The notes beneath the pieces were generated by a model that was not told where the DNA came from, did not search any database, and saw nothing but the letters and a program-made list of their open reading frames with translations. Positions 57,658 to 64,000 of a stretch of DNA of 64,000 nucleotides are shown here, in pieces; the first letter of the stretch is position 1, and the number at the start of each line of letters is the position of its first letter. The position numbers and the translations under genes were made by a program. Origin of the DNA: Nocardioides sp. Soil805 (GTDB taxonomy: Bacteria > Actinomycetota > Actinomycetes > Propionibacteriales > Nocardioidaceae); NCBI RefSeq assembly GCF_001429625.1, contig NZ_LMSU01000004.1, positions 79,121-143,120 on the forward strand, read 5' to 3'.

Positions 57658-59282
57658 TGGACAAGCCGTTCGCGATCACCCTCGACGTGGGCAGCAGCCG
57701 CGCCAACAAGACCGGGTCCTGGCGCACCGAGCGCGCCGTCTACACCAACCGGATGCCGCCGTGCAACGACGCCTGTCCCGCCGGAGAGGACATCCAGGGC
57801 TGGCTCTACGAGGGCGAGGAGGGCGGCGCCGGCTACGAGCACGCGTGGCGCCGGATCATGGAGGACAACCCGTTCCCGGCGATCATGGGCCGCGTCTGCT
57901 ACCACCCGTGCGAGACCGCCTGCAACCGCGGCCACCTCGACGAGGCCGTGGGCATCAACTCCGTCGAGCGCTTCATCGGGGACGAGGCCATCCGGCAGGG
58001 CTGGACCGTGGCGGTCACCGCCCCACCGTCGGGGCGGCACGTCCTGGTGGTCGGCGCCGGACCGTCAGGCCTCGCGGCGGCGTACCACCTCGCGCTGCTC
58101 GGGCACGCCGTCACCATCAAGGAGGCCGGCCCGATGGCGGGCGGCATGATGCGGTTCGGCATCCCGCGCTACCGCCTCGCGCGCGACGTGCTCGACGCCG
58201 AGGTGCAGCGCATCCTCGACCTCGGGGTCGTCCTCGAGCTGGACGCCAAGGTCACCGACCTCGACGCCCTCCGCAGCGAGTACGACGCGGTGTTCCTCGC
58301 CGTCGGAGCCCAGCTCGGCAAGCGCGCCTACGTGCCGGCCGGGTCGGCCGCCCACGTGCTCGACGCCGTGGACATGCTCCGGGACCTCGAGACCGGGGAG
58401 AAGCCGCTGCTGGGCCGACGGGTCGCGGTCTACGGCGGCGGCAACACCGCGATGGACGCCGCGAGGACCGCCAAGCGCCTCGGCGCGGCCGAGGCCGTCG
58501 TCGTCTACCGCCGTACCAAGGACCGGATGCCGGCCCACGAGTCCGAGATCGCGGAGGCCGAGGACGAGGGCGTGCTGTTCACGTGGCTCACCACCATCAC
58601 CCAGGTCGACGCCGGCCGGCTCGTCGTGGAGCGCATGGAGCTCGACGGCGCCGGCGTCCCGCAGCCCACCGGGGAGCTCGACGAGCTCGAGGCCGACTCG
58701 CTCATCCTCGCCCTCGGCCAGGAGACGGACCTCTCGCTGCTCGAGGGGGTGCCCGACCTGGTCGTCCAGGACGGGGTGGTGGCCGTGGGGCCGGACATGA
58801 TGACCGGCTGCGCGGGCGTCTTCGCGGGCGGCGACATGGTGCCGTTCGAGCGCTCGGTGACGGTCGCGGTCGGGCACGGGAAGCGGGCGGCGCACCACAT
58901 CGACGACTGGCTGTCGGGCACGGCCCCGGAACCCGTCGTACGCCCGGCGCTGGCGACCTTCGACACCCTCAACACCTGGTACTACTCCGACGCGCCGCGC
59001 GCCCACCGGCCCGTGCTCGACCGGGCACGACGCGAGTCGACCTTCGACGAGGTGGTGCTGGGCCACGACGAGTCGACGGCGCTGCTGGAGGCCCGACGCT
59101 GCCTGTCGTGCGGCAACTGCTTCGGGTGCGACAACTGCTACGGCGTGTGCCCGGACAACGCGGTGCTCAAGCTGGGCGATCCCAAGGCATACCTGATCGA
59201 CCTGGACTACTGCAAGGGGTGCGGGATCTGCGTCGCGGAGTGCCCCTCCGGGGCGATCCAGATGGTGCCCGAGGAGATCTGA
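57657..59282 (+). CDS. FAD-dependent oxidoreductase with N- and C-terminal iron-sulfur domains
   Basis: Electron-transfer subunit of the complex. The 541-residue protein has a GltD-like N-terminal cluster region (CNDACPAGEDIQGW, CYHPCETACNRG), an FAD motif VVGAGPSGLAAAYHL, an NAD(P) motif VYGGGNTAMDAARTA, and at the C-terminus two ferredoxin clusters (CLSCGNCFGCDNCYGVCP and CKGCGICVAECP). The combination suggests that electrons go to NAD(P)+ rather than only to free ferredoxin, as in phenylglyoxylate:NAD+ oxidoreductase. ATG 57657 is preferred to GTG 57654 because AAGGAG is seven bases upstream. Confidence 0.88.
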   Translation: MDKPFAITLDVGSSRANKTGSWRTERAVYTNRMPPCNDACPAGEDIQGWLYEGEEGGAGYEHAWRRIMEDNPFPAIMGRVCYHPCETACNRGHLDEAVGINSVERFIGDEAIRQGWTVAVTAPPSGRHVLVVGAGPSGLAAAYHLALLGHAVTIKEAGPMAGGMMRFGIPRYRLARDVLDAEVQRILDLGVVLELDAKVTDLDALRSEYDAVFLAVGAQLGKRAYVPAGSAAHVLDAVDMLRDLETGEKPLLGRRVAVYGGGNTAMDAARTAKRLGAAEAVVVYRRTKDRMPAHESEIAEAEDEGVLFTWLTTITQVDAGRLVVERMELDGAGVPQPTGELDELEADSLILALGQETDLSLLEGVPDLVVQDGVVAVGPDMMTGCAGVFAGGDMVPFERSVTVAVGHGKRAAHHIDDWLSGTAPEPVVRPALATFDTLNTWYYSDAPRAHRPVLDRARRESTFDEVVLGHDESTALLEARRCLSCGNCFGCDNCYGVCPDNAVLKLGDPKAYLIDLDYCKGCGICVAECPSGAIQMVPEEI

Positions 59283-59286
59283 GGCC

Positions 59287-60720
59287 ATGTACGAGGTGCG
59301 GGTCGACCCGCTGGACCTGGAGCGCCTGGGGCGCATCCTCCCGCCGGCGCGGGCGCAGGCCCTGCGCGCCCACGCCGTCGAGGCTGCCGAGCGGTTGCGG
59401 GGTCGTGTGGTGTGGAACATCAGCTCCACCGCCCACGGCGGCGGGGTCGCCGAGCTGCTCCAGGTGCTCATCGCGTACGGGCGCGGCGCAGGCGTCGACA
59501 CGCGCTGGCTCGTGCTCGACGCGGACCGCGAGTTCTTCACCGTCACCAAGCGGCTGCACAACTTCCTGCACGGCTCCCCCGGCGACGGGCTCGAGCTCGA
59601 CGACCGGGCCCGCGCGCACTACGAGGAGGTCCTCGCGCGCAACCTGCCCGACCTGCGCCGGCGGATCCGGCCCGGTGACCTCGTCCTGCTCCACGACCCG
59701 CAGGCCGCGGGCCTCCAGGAGGAGCTGGCGCTGCGTGGCGCGACGGTCGCGTGGCGGTGCCACATCGGTTCCGACACCGCCAGCGAGCGGACCGACCTCG
59801 GGTGGGGCTTCCTGCGCCCGTACGTCGAGGGGGCCGAGGCGTTCGTCTTCTCGCGGCGGGCCTACGCACCCGCGTGGGTCGCGCAGGACCGGCTCTGGGT
59901 GGTGGCACCGTCCCTCGACCCCTTCAGCGCCAAGAACGCGGAGATGAGCGAGGAGGACGTGCGCGCCACCCTCGAGGTCTCAGGCCTGGTGGGCACCTCC
60001 ACCGCACGGAGCGGGCCCGGGTTCTCCCGCCGCAGCGCCGGGACCGGCCGCGTCCGCGCCCGCGAGAGCCTCGTCCTCGACGACCACCCCATCCCGGCAT
60101 CGGCCAGGGTCGTCCTCCAGGTCAGCCGGTGGGACCTCCTCAAGGACATGGAGGGGGTCCTGCACGGCTTCGTCGACAACCTGCGCCTGCTGCCCCACGA
60201 CGCCCACCTGCTGCTGGCCGGGCCCGACGTGTCGGGTGTGACGGACGACCCGGAGGGGGCAGCGGTCCTCGCCGCCTGTCGTGAGGCTCGCGCGAGGCTG
60301 TCGGCATCCACCCGGGCGCGGGTGCACCTGACGGCCCTGCCCATGGACGACGTCGACGAGAACGCGCACCTGGTCAACGCGCTTCAGCGACACGCGTCGG
60401 TGGTGGTGCAGAAGAGCCTGGTCGAGGGCTTCGGGCTCACCGTGACCGAGCCGATGTGGAAGTCCCGGCCGGTGGTCGCCTCCGCCGTGGGCGGCATCCG
60501 CGACCAGGTCGAGCACGGCGTGAGCGGACTGCTCCTCGACGACCCCCACGACCTCGACGCCATGGCGGCGGCGGTCGACCTGCTGCTGCGCGACCGCGAC
60601 ACCGCCGACCGGCTGGGGCACGGTGCTCACCTGCGGGTCCTGGACCGGTTCCTCGGCGATCGGCACCTGATCCAGTACGCCGAGGTGTTCGCCTCCATGC
60701 TCGACCGCGCCCCGGTCTGA
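59287..60720 (+). CDS. GT4 glycosyltransferase, trehalose synthase (TreT)-like
   Basis: A 477-residue retaining glycosyltransferase. VVWNISSTAHGGGVAELLQ near residue 41-59 is the donor-loop signature of the trehalose glycosyltransferring synthase group; VLQVSRWDLLKDMEGV and QKSLVEGFGLTVTEPMWK are the C-terminal nucleotide-sugar binding segments, with the E-x7-E pair. It follows the oxidoreductase operon by four bases, with no obvious metabolic link. It may make trehalose or another alpha-glycoside. It converges with the GDPD-like gene eight bases on. Confidence 0.82.
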   Translation: MYEVRVDPLDLERLGRILPPARAQALRAHAVEAAERLRGRVVWNISSTAHGGGVAELLQVLIAYGRGAGVDTRWLVLDADREFFTVTKRLHNFLHGSPGDGLELDDRARAHYEEVLARNLPDLRRRIRPGDLVLLHDPQAAGLQEELALRGATVAWRCHIGSDTASERTDLGWGFLRPYVEGAEAFVFSRRAYAPAWVAQDRLWVVAPSLDPFSAKNAEMSEEDVRATLEVSGLVGTSTARSGPGFSRRSAGTGRVRARESLVLDDHPIPASARVVLQVSRWDLLKDMEGVLHGFVDNLRLLPHDAHLLLAGPDVSGVTDDPEGAAVLAACREARARLSASTRARVHLTALPMDDVDENAHLVNALQRHASVVVQKSLVEGFGLTVTEPMWKSRPVVASAVGGIRDQVEHGVSGLLLDDPHDLDAMAAAVDLLLRDRDTADRLGHGAHLRVLDRFLGDRHLIQYAEVFASMLDRAPV

Positions 60721-60728
60721 GCCCCGGC

Positions 60729-61391
60729 TCAGTCGCCCTCGTCCCGCCGCCTCAGGAGCTCGGCCAGGACCGCGGGCTCGTCGCTGATGATCCCGCTCGC
60801 CCCCGTGGCGAGCACGGCGTCAAGGGTCGGGAGGTCGTTGACCGCCCACGTCATCACCACCTCGACGTGCCGGTGCAGCTCGGCGACCACGGCCGCGTCG
60901 AGCAGGGACCGGTGGACCGAGACGCCGTGCACCGGTGGCCCGGCGGCCAGCCGGCGGCGCAGGCGGGCGAGCTCGCCGCGGGTCCGGGCCGACAGGACCG
61001 GCCGGACGAAGGAGAGCTGGGCAACGGTCTCGACCGAGGGCCACCAGCGTCCGCAGACCAGCACCGGGCCGTGGTGCCCCCGGTGGTGGAGGAAGCGGGC
61101 GACCGAGACCGCCGCCGCGGCCCGGCGCCCCTTGATGTCGAGCATGAAGGTCGTGCCGTGGTCGTCGGCGAGGAACATCTCGTCGAGCCCGAGCCGGGGG
61201 GCCGACGCCGAGGCCAGCTCCCAGCGGTCCCACAGCAGCGGCAGCGGGCCCGCCGTCTTGAGGTGACGGACCTCGAGCCGGCCGCGGTAGTCGTGGACGT
61301 CGCACTCGATGACGTCGACCCCCAGGCGGTTGGCGGAGTGCAGCCCGGCCAGCGAGTTGCCGGCGCGGTGGGCGATGGCCAGGACCGTCAC
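60729..61391 (-). CDS. glycerophosphodiester phosphodiesterase-like protein
   Basis: A 220-residue GDPD-barrel protein: AIAHRAGNS at the N-terminus, DVIECDVHDYRGRLEVRH, TFMLDIKGRRAA and VVMTWAVNDLPTLDAVL. The second Gly of HRGG is replaced, and the usual ENT motif is reduced (HRAGNSLAGLHSAN), so substrate use may differ from that of the GDPD at 33 kb. The GTG start directly abuts the PAP2 stop, so they are one operon acting on lipid phosphates. Confidence 0.8.
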   Translation of the reverse strand: MTVLAIAHRAGNSLAGLHSANRLGVDVIECDVHDYRGRLEVRHLKTAGPLPLLWDRWELASASAPRLGLDEMFLADDHGTTFMLDIKGRRAAAAVSVARFLHHRGHHGPVLVCGRWWPSVETVAQLSFVRPVLSARTRGELARLRRRLAAGPPVHGVSVHRSLLDAAVVAELHRHVEVVMTWAVNDLPTLDAVLATGASGIISDEPAVLAELLRRRDEGD

Positions 61392-62132
61392 TCAGACCGC
61401 CCTCCCCCGCGCCCGGCGCCGCTCCAGCCACAGCGCGACCGCCTGTCCGACCAGGGCGAGCGCCACCCCCGCCACGACGTCGACGACGTAGTGGTTGGCC
61501 GTCGCCACCACCGCGAGGCCCATCAGCACCGGCATCGCCAGGCCGACCACCTTCAGCACCACCGAGGAGGCGGCCGCGAAGATGGCCATGCCCACCAGCA
61601 GGTCCCAGCCGGAGTGCAGGCTCGGCATCGCGGCGTACTGGTTGACGAAGGCGGGCGGCTGGAGGACGCGGTAGGCCCGGGACTGCTCGGTCACCGTGTC
61701 GACCAGCCCGAGCCCGGCCAGGCGCGGCGGTGCGACCGGGTAGCTGACGAACACCACCACCCCCAGGGCGCCGGAGACCAGCATCGCGTTGCGCAGCCGC
61801 ACGAAGACGACGCGGTGGCGCCACACCAGCCAGACCATGGTGCCGATGATGGCGGGCCAGTGGCCCCAGATGTAGACCCAGTTGGCGATCGTCTGCACCG
61901 TCTCCGACGGGGCGACCAGCGCCTGGAGGTCGGCCTCCACGTCGATCCCCAGCCAGCGCTCGAAGCGCACCAGGTCGTCGGCGTGGGCCTGGGCCGCGCT
62001 GATCGAGGACTCGGTGAGCCCGCGGACGCGGAAGTAGACGAAGATCGCGCAGACCACCAGGGCGGTCTGCCACAGGACGAAGGGCAGCGGTGCCGGCAAC
62101 GTCCATCGGGCGAGTGGGCGCGTCTGCACCAT
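61392..62132 (-). CDS. PAP2-superfamily (inositolphosphotransferase-like) membrane protein
   Basis: A 246-residue membrane protein with six segments. The PAP2 catalytic motifs are seen as SLHSGWDLLVG and ANHYVVDVVAGVALA with the conserved His residues; the first motif is less clear. Such proteins remove or transfer lipid phosphates on the outer face of the membrane. ATG 62132 is chosen; the frame upstream is open but compositionally odd. It is the first gene of a pair with the GDPD-like gene. Confidence 0.83.
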   Translation of the reverse strand: MVQTRPLARWTLPAPLPFVLWQTALVVCAIFVYFRVRGLTESSISAAQAHADDLVRFERWLGIDVEADLQALVAPSETVQTIANWVYIWGHWPAIIGTMVWLVWRHRVVFVRLRNAMLVSGALGVVVFVSYPVAPPRLAGLGLVDTVTEQSRAYRVLQPPAFVNQYAAMPSLHSGWDLLVGMAIFAAASSVVLKVVGLAMPVLMGLAVVATANHYVVDVVAGVALALVGQAVALWLERRRARGRAV

Positions 62133-62274
62133 GTCGTCCCCGCTCCCGTGTGGACTCTCGACCGTCTGTGTCCATGGTCGCGCCGGCACCGGCCGGGTGC
62201 GGGAGTCGATGGTCCCGACACGACCCGGCCATTGGTCGCTCGCCCCGGTCCGCCCGCTGGTGGGCGGCGCGGCC

Positions 62275-63126
62275 TCAGGCCAGCTGCGGGTGGTGGGCCG
62301 CACGCAGCGCCCGCCGGGTCAGCACCAGGCTGACGCCACCGAGCACGAGGGCGGGCAGCCAGGCCACGGCCGCCTTCAGCGTCACCGCGGCCGTCGCGGC
62401 CACCCACGGCACGCCGAGCGCGACCAGCGCCACCACGAGGGCGGCGTCGCGCGGGCTCGCGCCGTTGGGTCCCGGCACGGCACCGGCGAGCTGGCTGGCC
62501 CCGAACGCACCGAGCACCGCGAGCGGTGAGACGGTGTGCCCGGTGGCGGCCACCGTGCCGAGCAGGAGACCCGCGATCGAGAGCTGGTAGCCCGTGGACA
62601 GCAGGAGCGCGTGCGCCAGCTGCCTGGGCCGCGGGAGCTGGGCGCTGGGCAGCCACTCGGGCCGCACGCGGCGGACCACCAGCGCGGCGGCCACGGCCAC
62701 CGCACCCACGCCCAGGGCGCCGAGCAGCATCCGGGTCGGCAGCGCCGCGCCGGCGAAGCCCACGAACACCGCCAGGCCGATCGCCCCGACCAGCCGGTCC
62801 ATCCCGACGCTCATCACGGCGTCACCGCGGCCCAGGCCGGCACGCGTCAGTCGGTGCAGGCGCCAGACGTCCGCACCCACGTGCCCCGGGGTCAGCAGGC
62901 CCAGCAGCTCCGACTCGGCGTACGCGCGCAGGTGCCAACGCCGGTCGAGCCCGGCATCGGTGAGCACGCGCCACCGCAGCGGGCACAGGACGTACTTGCC
63001 GAGCACCCACGGCAGGAGGCCGAGCAGCACGGGCCACAGGCTCACGTGCGGGAGGCGGGGCAGGGTGACGGCGGGAACCACGACGCTCGCCGCGACTCCG
63101 AGCACCAGGACGGTGCGTGAGTGCAT
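62275..63126 (-). CDS. LPG-synthase-type (UPF0104) membrane protein
   Basis: A protein of about 283 residues with seven to eight hydrophobic segments, matching the membrane part of lysylphosphatidylglycerol synthase (AglD/UPF0104). Seen are LLGLLTPGHVGADVWRLHRL and GASQLAGAVPGPNGASPRDA, which resemble the P-G-x-x-G-x-x-D/E elements of the family. It lacks the aminoacyl-transfer domain, so it may act as a flippase or glycosyl-lipid enzyme. ATG 63126 is preferred; a TTG at 63144 is also possible. It is upstream of the PAP2 gene on the same strand. Confidence 0.75.
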   Translation of the reverse strand: MHSRTVLVLGVAASVVVPAVTLPRLPHVSLWPVLLGLLPWVLGKYVLCPLRWRVLTDAGLDRRWHLRAYAESELLGLLTPGHVGADVWRLHRLTRAGLGRGDAVMSVGMDRLVGAIGLAVFVGFAGAALPTRMLLGALGVGAVAVAAALVVRRVRPEWLPSAQLPRPRQLAHALLLSTGYQLSIAGLLLGTVAATGHTVSPLAVLGAFGASQLAGAVPGPNGASPRDAALVVALVALGVPWVAATAAVTLKAAVAWLPALVLGGVSLVLTRRALRAAHHPQLA

Positions 63127-63156
63127 CAAGGCACGCCAGCTCAACGGGGGGAATCC

Positions 63157-63202
63157 TTACCACGAAGGACGAGAGGTGTGCTCTCCATGGTAAAGAACGA
63201 GC
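63157..63202. promoter_or_regulatory. nested inverted repeat upstream of the UPF0104 gene
   Basis: TTACCA ... TGGTAA encloses GAGAG-GTGTG-CTCTC in an AT-richer 105-base gap that has no gene. It could be a control site of the minus-strand gene or a terminator. Confidence 0.4.
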
Positions 63203-63249
63203 GGTAATCGGACTAATCCGTCTCACCGTGGGCGCTGACCGGCACGGTC

Positions 63250-63609
63250 TCAGCTGCAGTGCTGGTCCGACTCGGCACCGTGCTCGTTGCGGACCGTGAT
63301 GCAGTACGCCGTGTCCCCGTCGACGCCGCTCACCACGACCGAGACGCCGTCGGAGGCGACGAACTCGACGTCGTTGACCTGCGTCGACTCGCCCCCGGCC
63401 AGCTCGACCGGCACCGCCTTGCCCGTGTCCAGCAGGCTCTTGTCCTGCAGGACCGTCATCCGCGCGAGGTCGGCGTACATGGGGCGGTTGCGGTCGATCC
63501 GCTCGTCGAGCCGCAGCGCGAGCGGCAGGCACCCCAGCAGCAGCAGGAACGTGGCGAGGGTGACGAGGACCGTCGCGTTGTCGAACCTGAGGATCCCATC
63601 CTGCTTCAC
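63250..63609 (-). CDS. single-span membrane protein, unknown
   Basis: A protein of 119 residues with one N-terminal membrane helix (TVLVTLATFLLLLGCLPLAL) and an outside domain with two Cys residues near the C-terminus (YCITV and QHCS) that could form a disulfide. No family recognised. GTG 63609 is selected since TAGGAT lies 6 bases upstream; GTG 63615 is the next alternative. It is divergent from the cyclophilin lipoprotein gene. Confidence 0.65.
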   Translation of the reverse strand: MKQDGILRFDNATVLVTLATFLLLLGCLPLALRLDERIDRNRPMYADLARMTVLQDKSLLDTGKAVPVELAGGESTQVNDVEFVASDGVSVVVSGVDGDTAYCITVRNEHGAESDQHCS

Positions 63610-63615
63610 GCGCAC

Positions 63616-63621
63616 ATCCTA
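63616..63621 (-). promoter_or_regulatory. -10 box TAGGAT of the single-span protein gene
   Basis: Minus-strand TAGGAT ends 6 bases before GTG 63609. Confidence 0.5.
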
Positions 63622-63652
63622 GGCACACGGTCTGGTCCACCCGGCCCCTGAG

Positions 63653-63658
63653 TACGAT
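63653..63658 (+). promoter_or_regulatory. -10 box TACGAT of the cyclophilin gene
   Basis: TACGAT ends 7 bases before ATG 63666. Confidence 0.5.
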
Positions 63659-63665
63659 CCGACGC

Positions 63666-64000
63666 ATGCTGAAGCGACTGCTGCCCGCGACCGCCGCCCT
63701 GCTGGCGCTCTCCCTGCTCGCCGCCTGCGGCAACGAGGCCGACAACGACGAGGCGGTCGACTCCTCGACCGGTGCGTCGACCCCGGCGGAGAGCCCCAGC
63801 GACGAGCCCGCCGCCGACGCCACCTCGTGCGAGTACCCCGAGGACGCGTCCGAGCCGGCGAAGGCCGTCGAGCCGCCCCCCGCCGAGGCCACCGCGTCCG
63901 GCACCGTGAGCGGCACCATCTCGACCAACGTGGGCGACATCGCCATCGAGCTCGACGCCGACCGGACGCCGTGCACCGTCAACAACTTCCTCTCCCTGGC
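63666..64000 (+). CDS. cyclophilin-type peptidyl-prolyl isomerase lipoprotein, 5' part
   Basis: The gene runs off the window end. The 111 visible residues contain a lipoprotein signal (MLKRLLPATAALLALSLLAA then Cys21, lipobox LLAAC), an acidic, Ser/Thr/Pro-rich linker, and the beginning of a cyclophilin domain: ISTNVGDIAIELDADRTPCT and VNNFLSLA, the standard first strands. It would be a second exported prolyl isomerase beside the FKBP at 11 kb. Start is 7 bases after TACGAT. Confidence 0.88.
   Translation, partial: MLKRLLPATAALLALSLLAACGNEADNDEAVDSSTGASTPAESPSDEPAADATSCEYPEDASEPAKAVEPPPAEATASGTVSGTISTNVGDIAIELDADRTPCTVNNFLSL

Overview
The window is GC-rich, gene-dense DNA from an actinobacterium, most likely a member of the Nocardioidaceae (Nocardioides-like). 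The evidence is the complete Pup-proteasome locus, RbpA, HelR, the split Lnt/polyprenol-phosphate mannose synthase pair, 13E12-type HNH genes, and many leaderless genes with a TANNNT box 6-7 bases before the start codon. The assignment is an inference from gene content; no rRNA or tRNA gene is visible.

Layout. 1-16.7 kb: the 3' end of a DUF222/HNH gene, then trmI, a GrpB-like gene, the proteasomal ATPase arc, dop, pup, prcB, prcA, pafA, an FKBP lipoprotein, pafB, pafC, tatA, tatC and a lipid kinase. These genes tag proteins with Pup, remove Pup, unfold and degrade substrates, and (PafBC) switch on the DNA-damage response. 16.7-22.1 kb: an SKI2-like helicase, a 5'-3' exonuclease, an Lrp/AsnC regulator, and a DUF559-like nuclease gene flanked on both sides by related hairpin repeats. 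22.2-27.7 kb: a lysine fermentation gene set (kamA divergent from kdd-kamD-kamE-kal). 27.7-28.1 kb: the only long gene-free stretch, with a good promoter and several hairpins. 28.1-31.4 kb: lnt, ppm, fxsA and rbpA. 31.5-38.7 kb: an MFS transporter, a phosphodiesterase, a zinc-ribbon protein, a 100-bp tandem duplication, a MurA-type enzyme fused to an XRE DNA-binding domain with a palindromic operator at its own promoter, a zinc alcohol dehydrogenase and a PhoD-like phosphatase. 38.6-45.6 kb: small metabolic, repair and membrane genes, including a class II UvrA, a Nei-type glycosylase and a stand-alone LigD phosphoesterase domain.

45.6-53.5 kb holds the most unusual arrangement. helR, the RNA-polymerase motor linked to rifamycin resistance, is preceded by a rifamycin-associated-element-like palindrome. 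A second copy of the same ~45-bp block lies 3.76 kb away in direct orientation and forms the promoter of a GAP-family membrane protein. Between the two copies sit an ABC sugar importer operon without ATPase and an acetyltransferase gene whose stop codon appears to have been lost into the repeat.

53.5-64 kb: an ArsR/SRPBCC pair, a four-gene 2-oxoacid:acceptor oxidoreductase operon with a glycosyltransferase, a lipid/envelope group (GDPD-like, PAP2, LPG-synthase-type membrane protein), a small membrane protein, and the 5' end of a cyclophilin lipoprotein gene that runs off the window.
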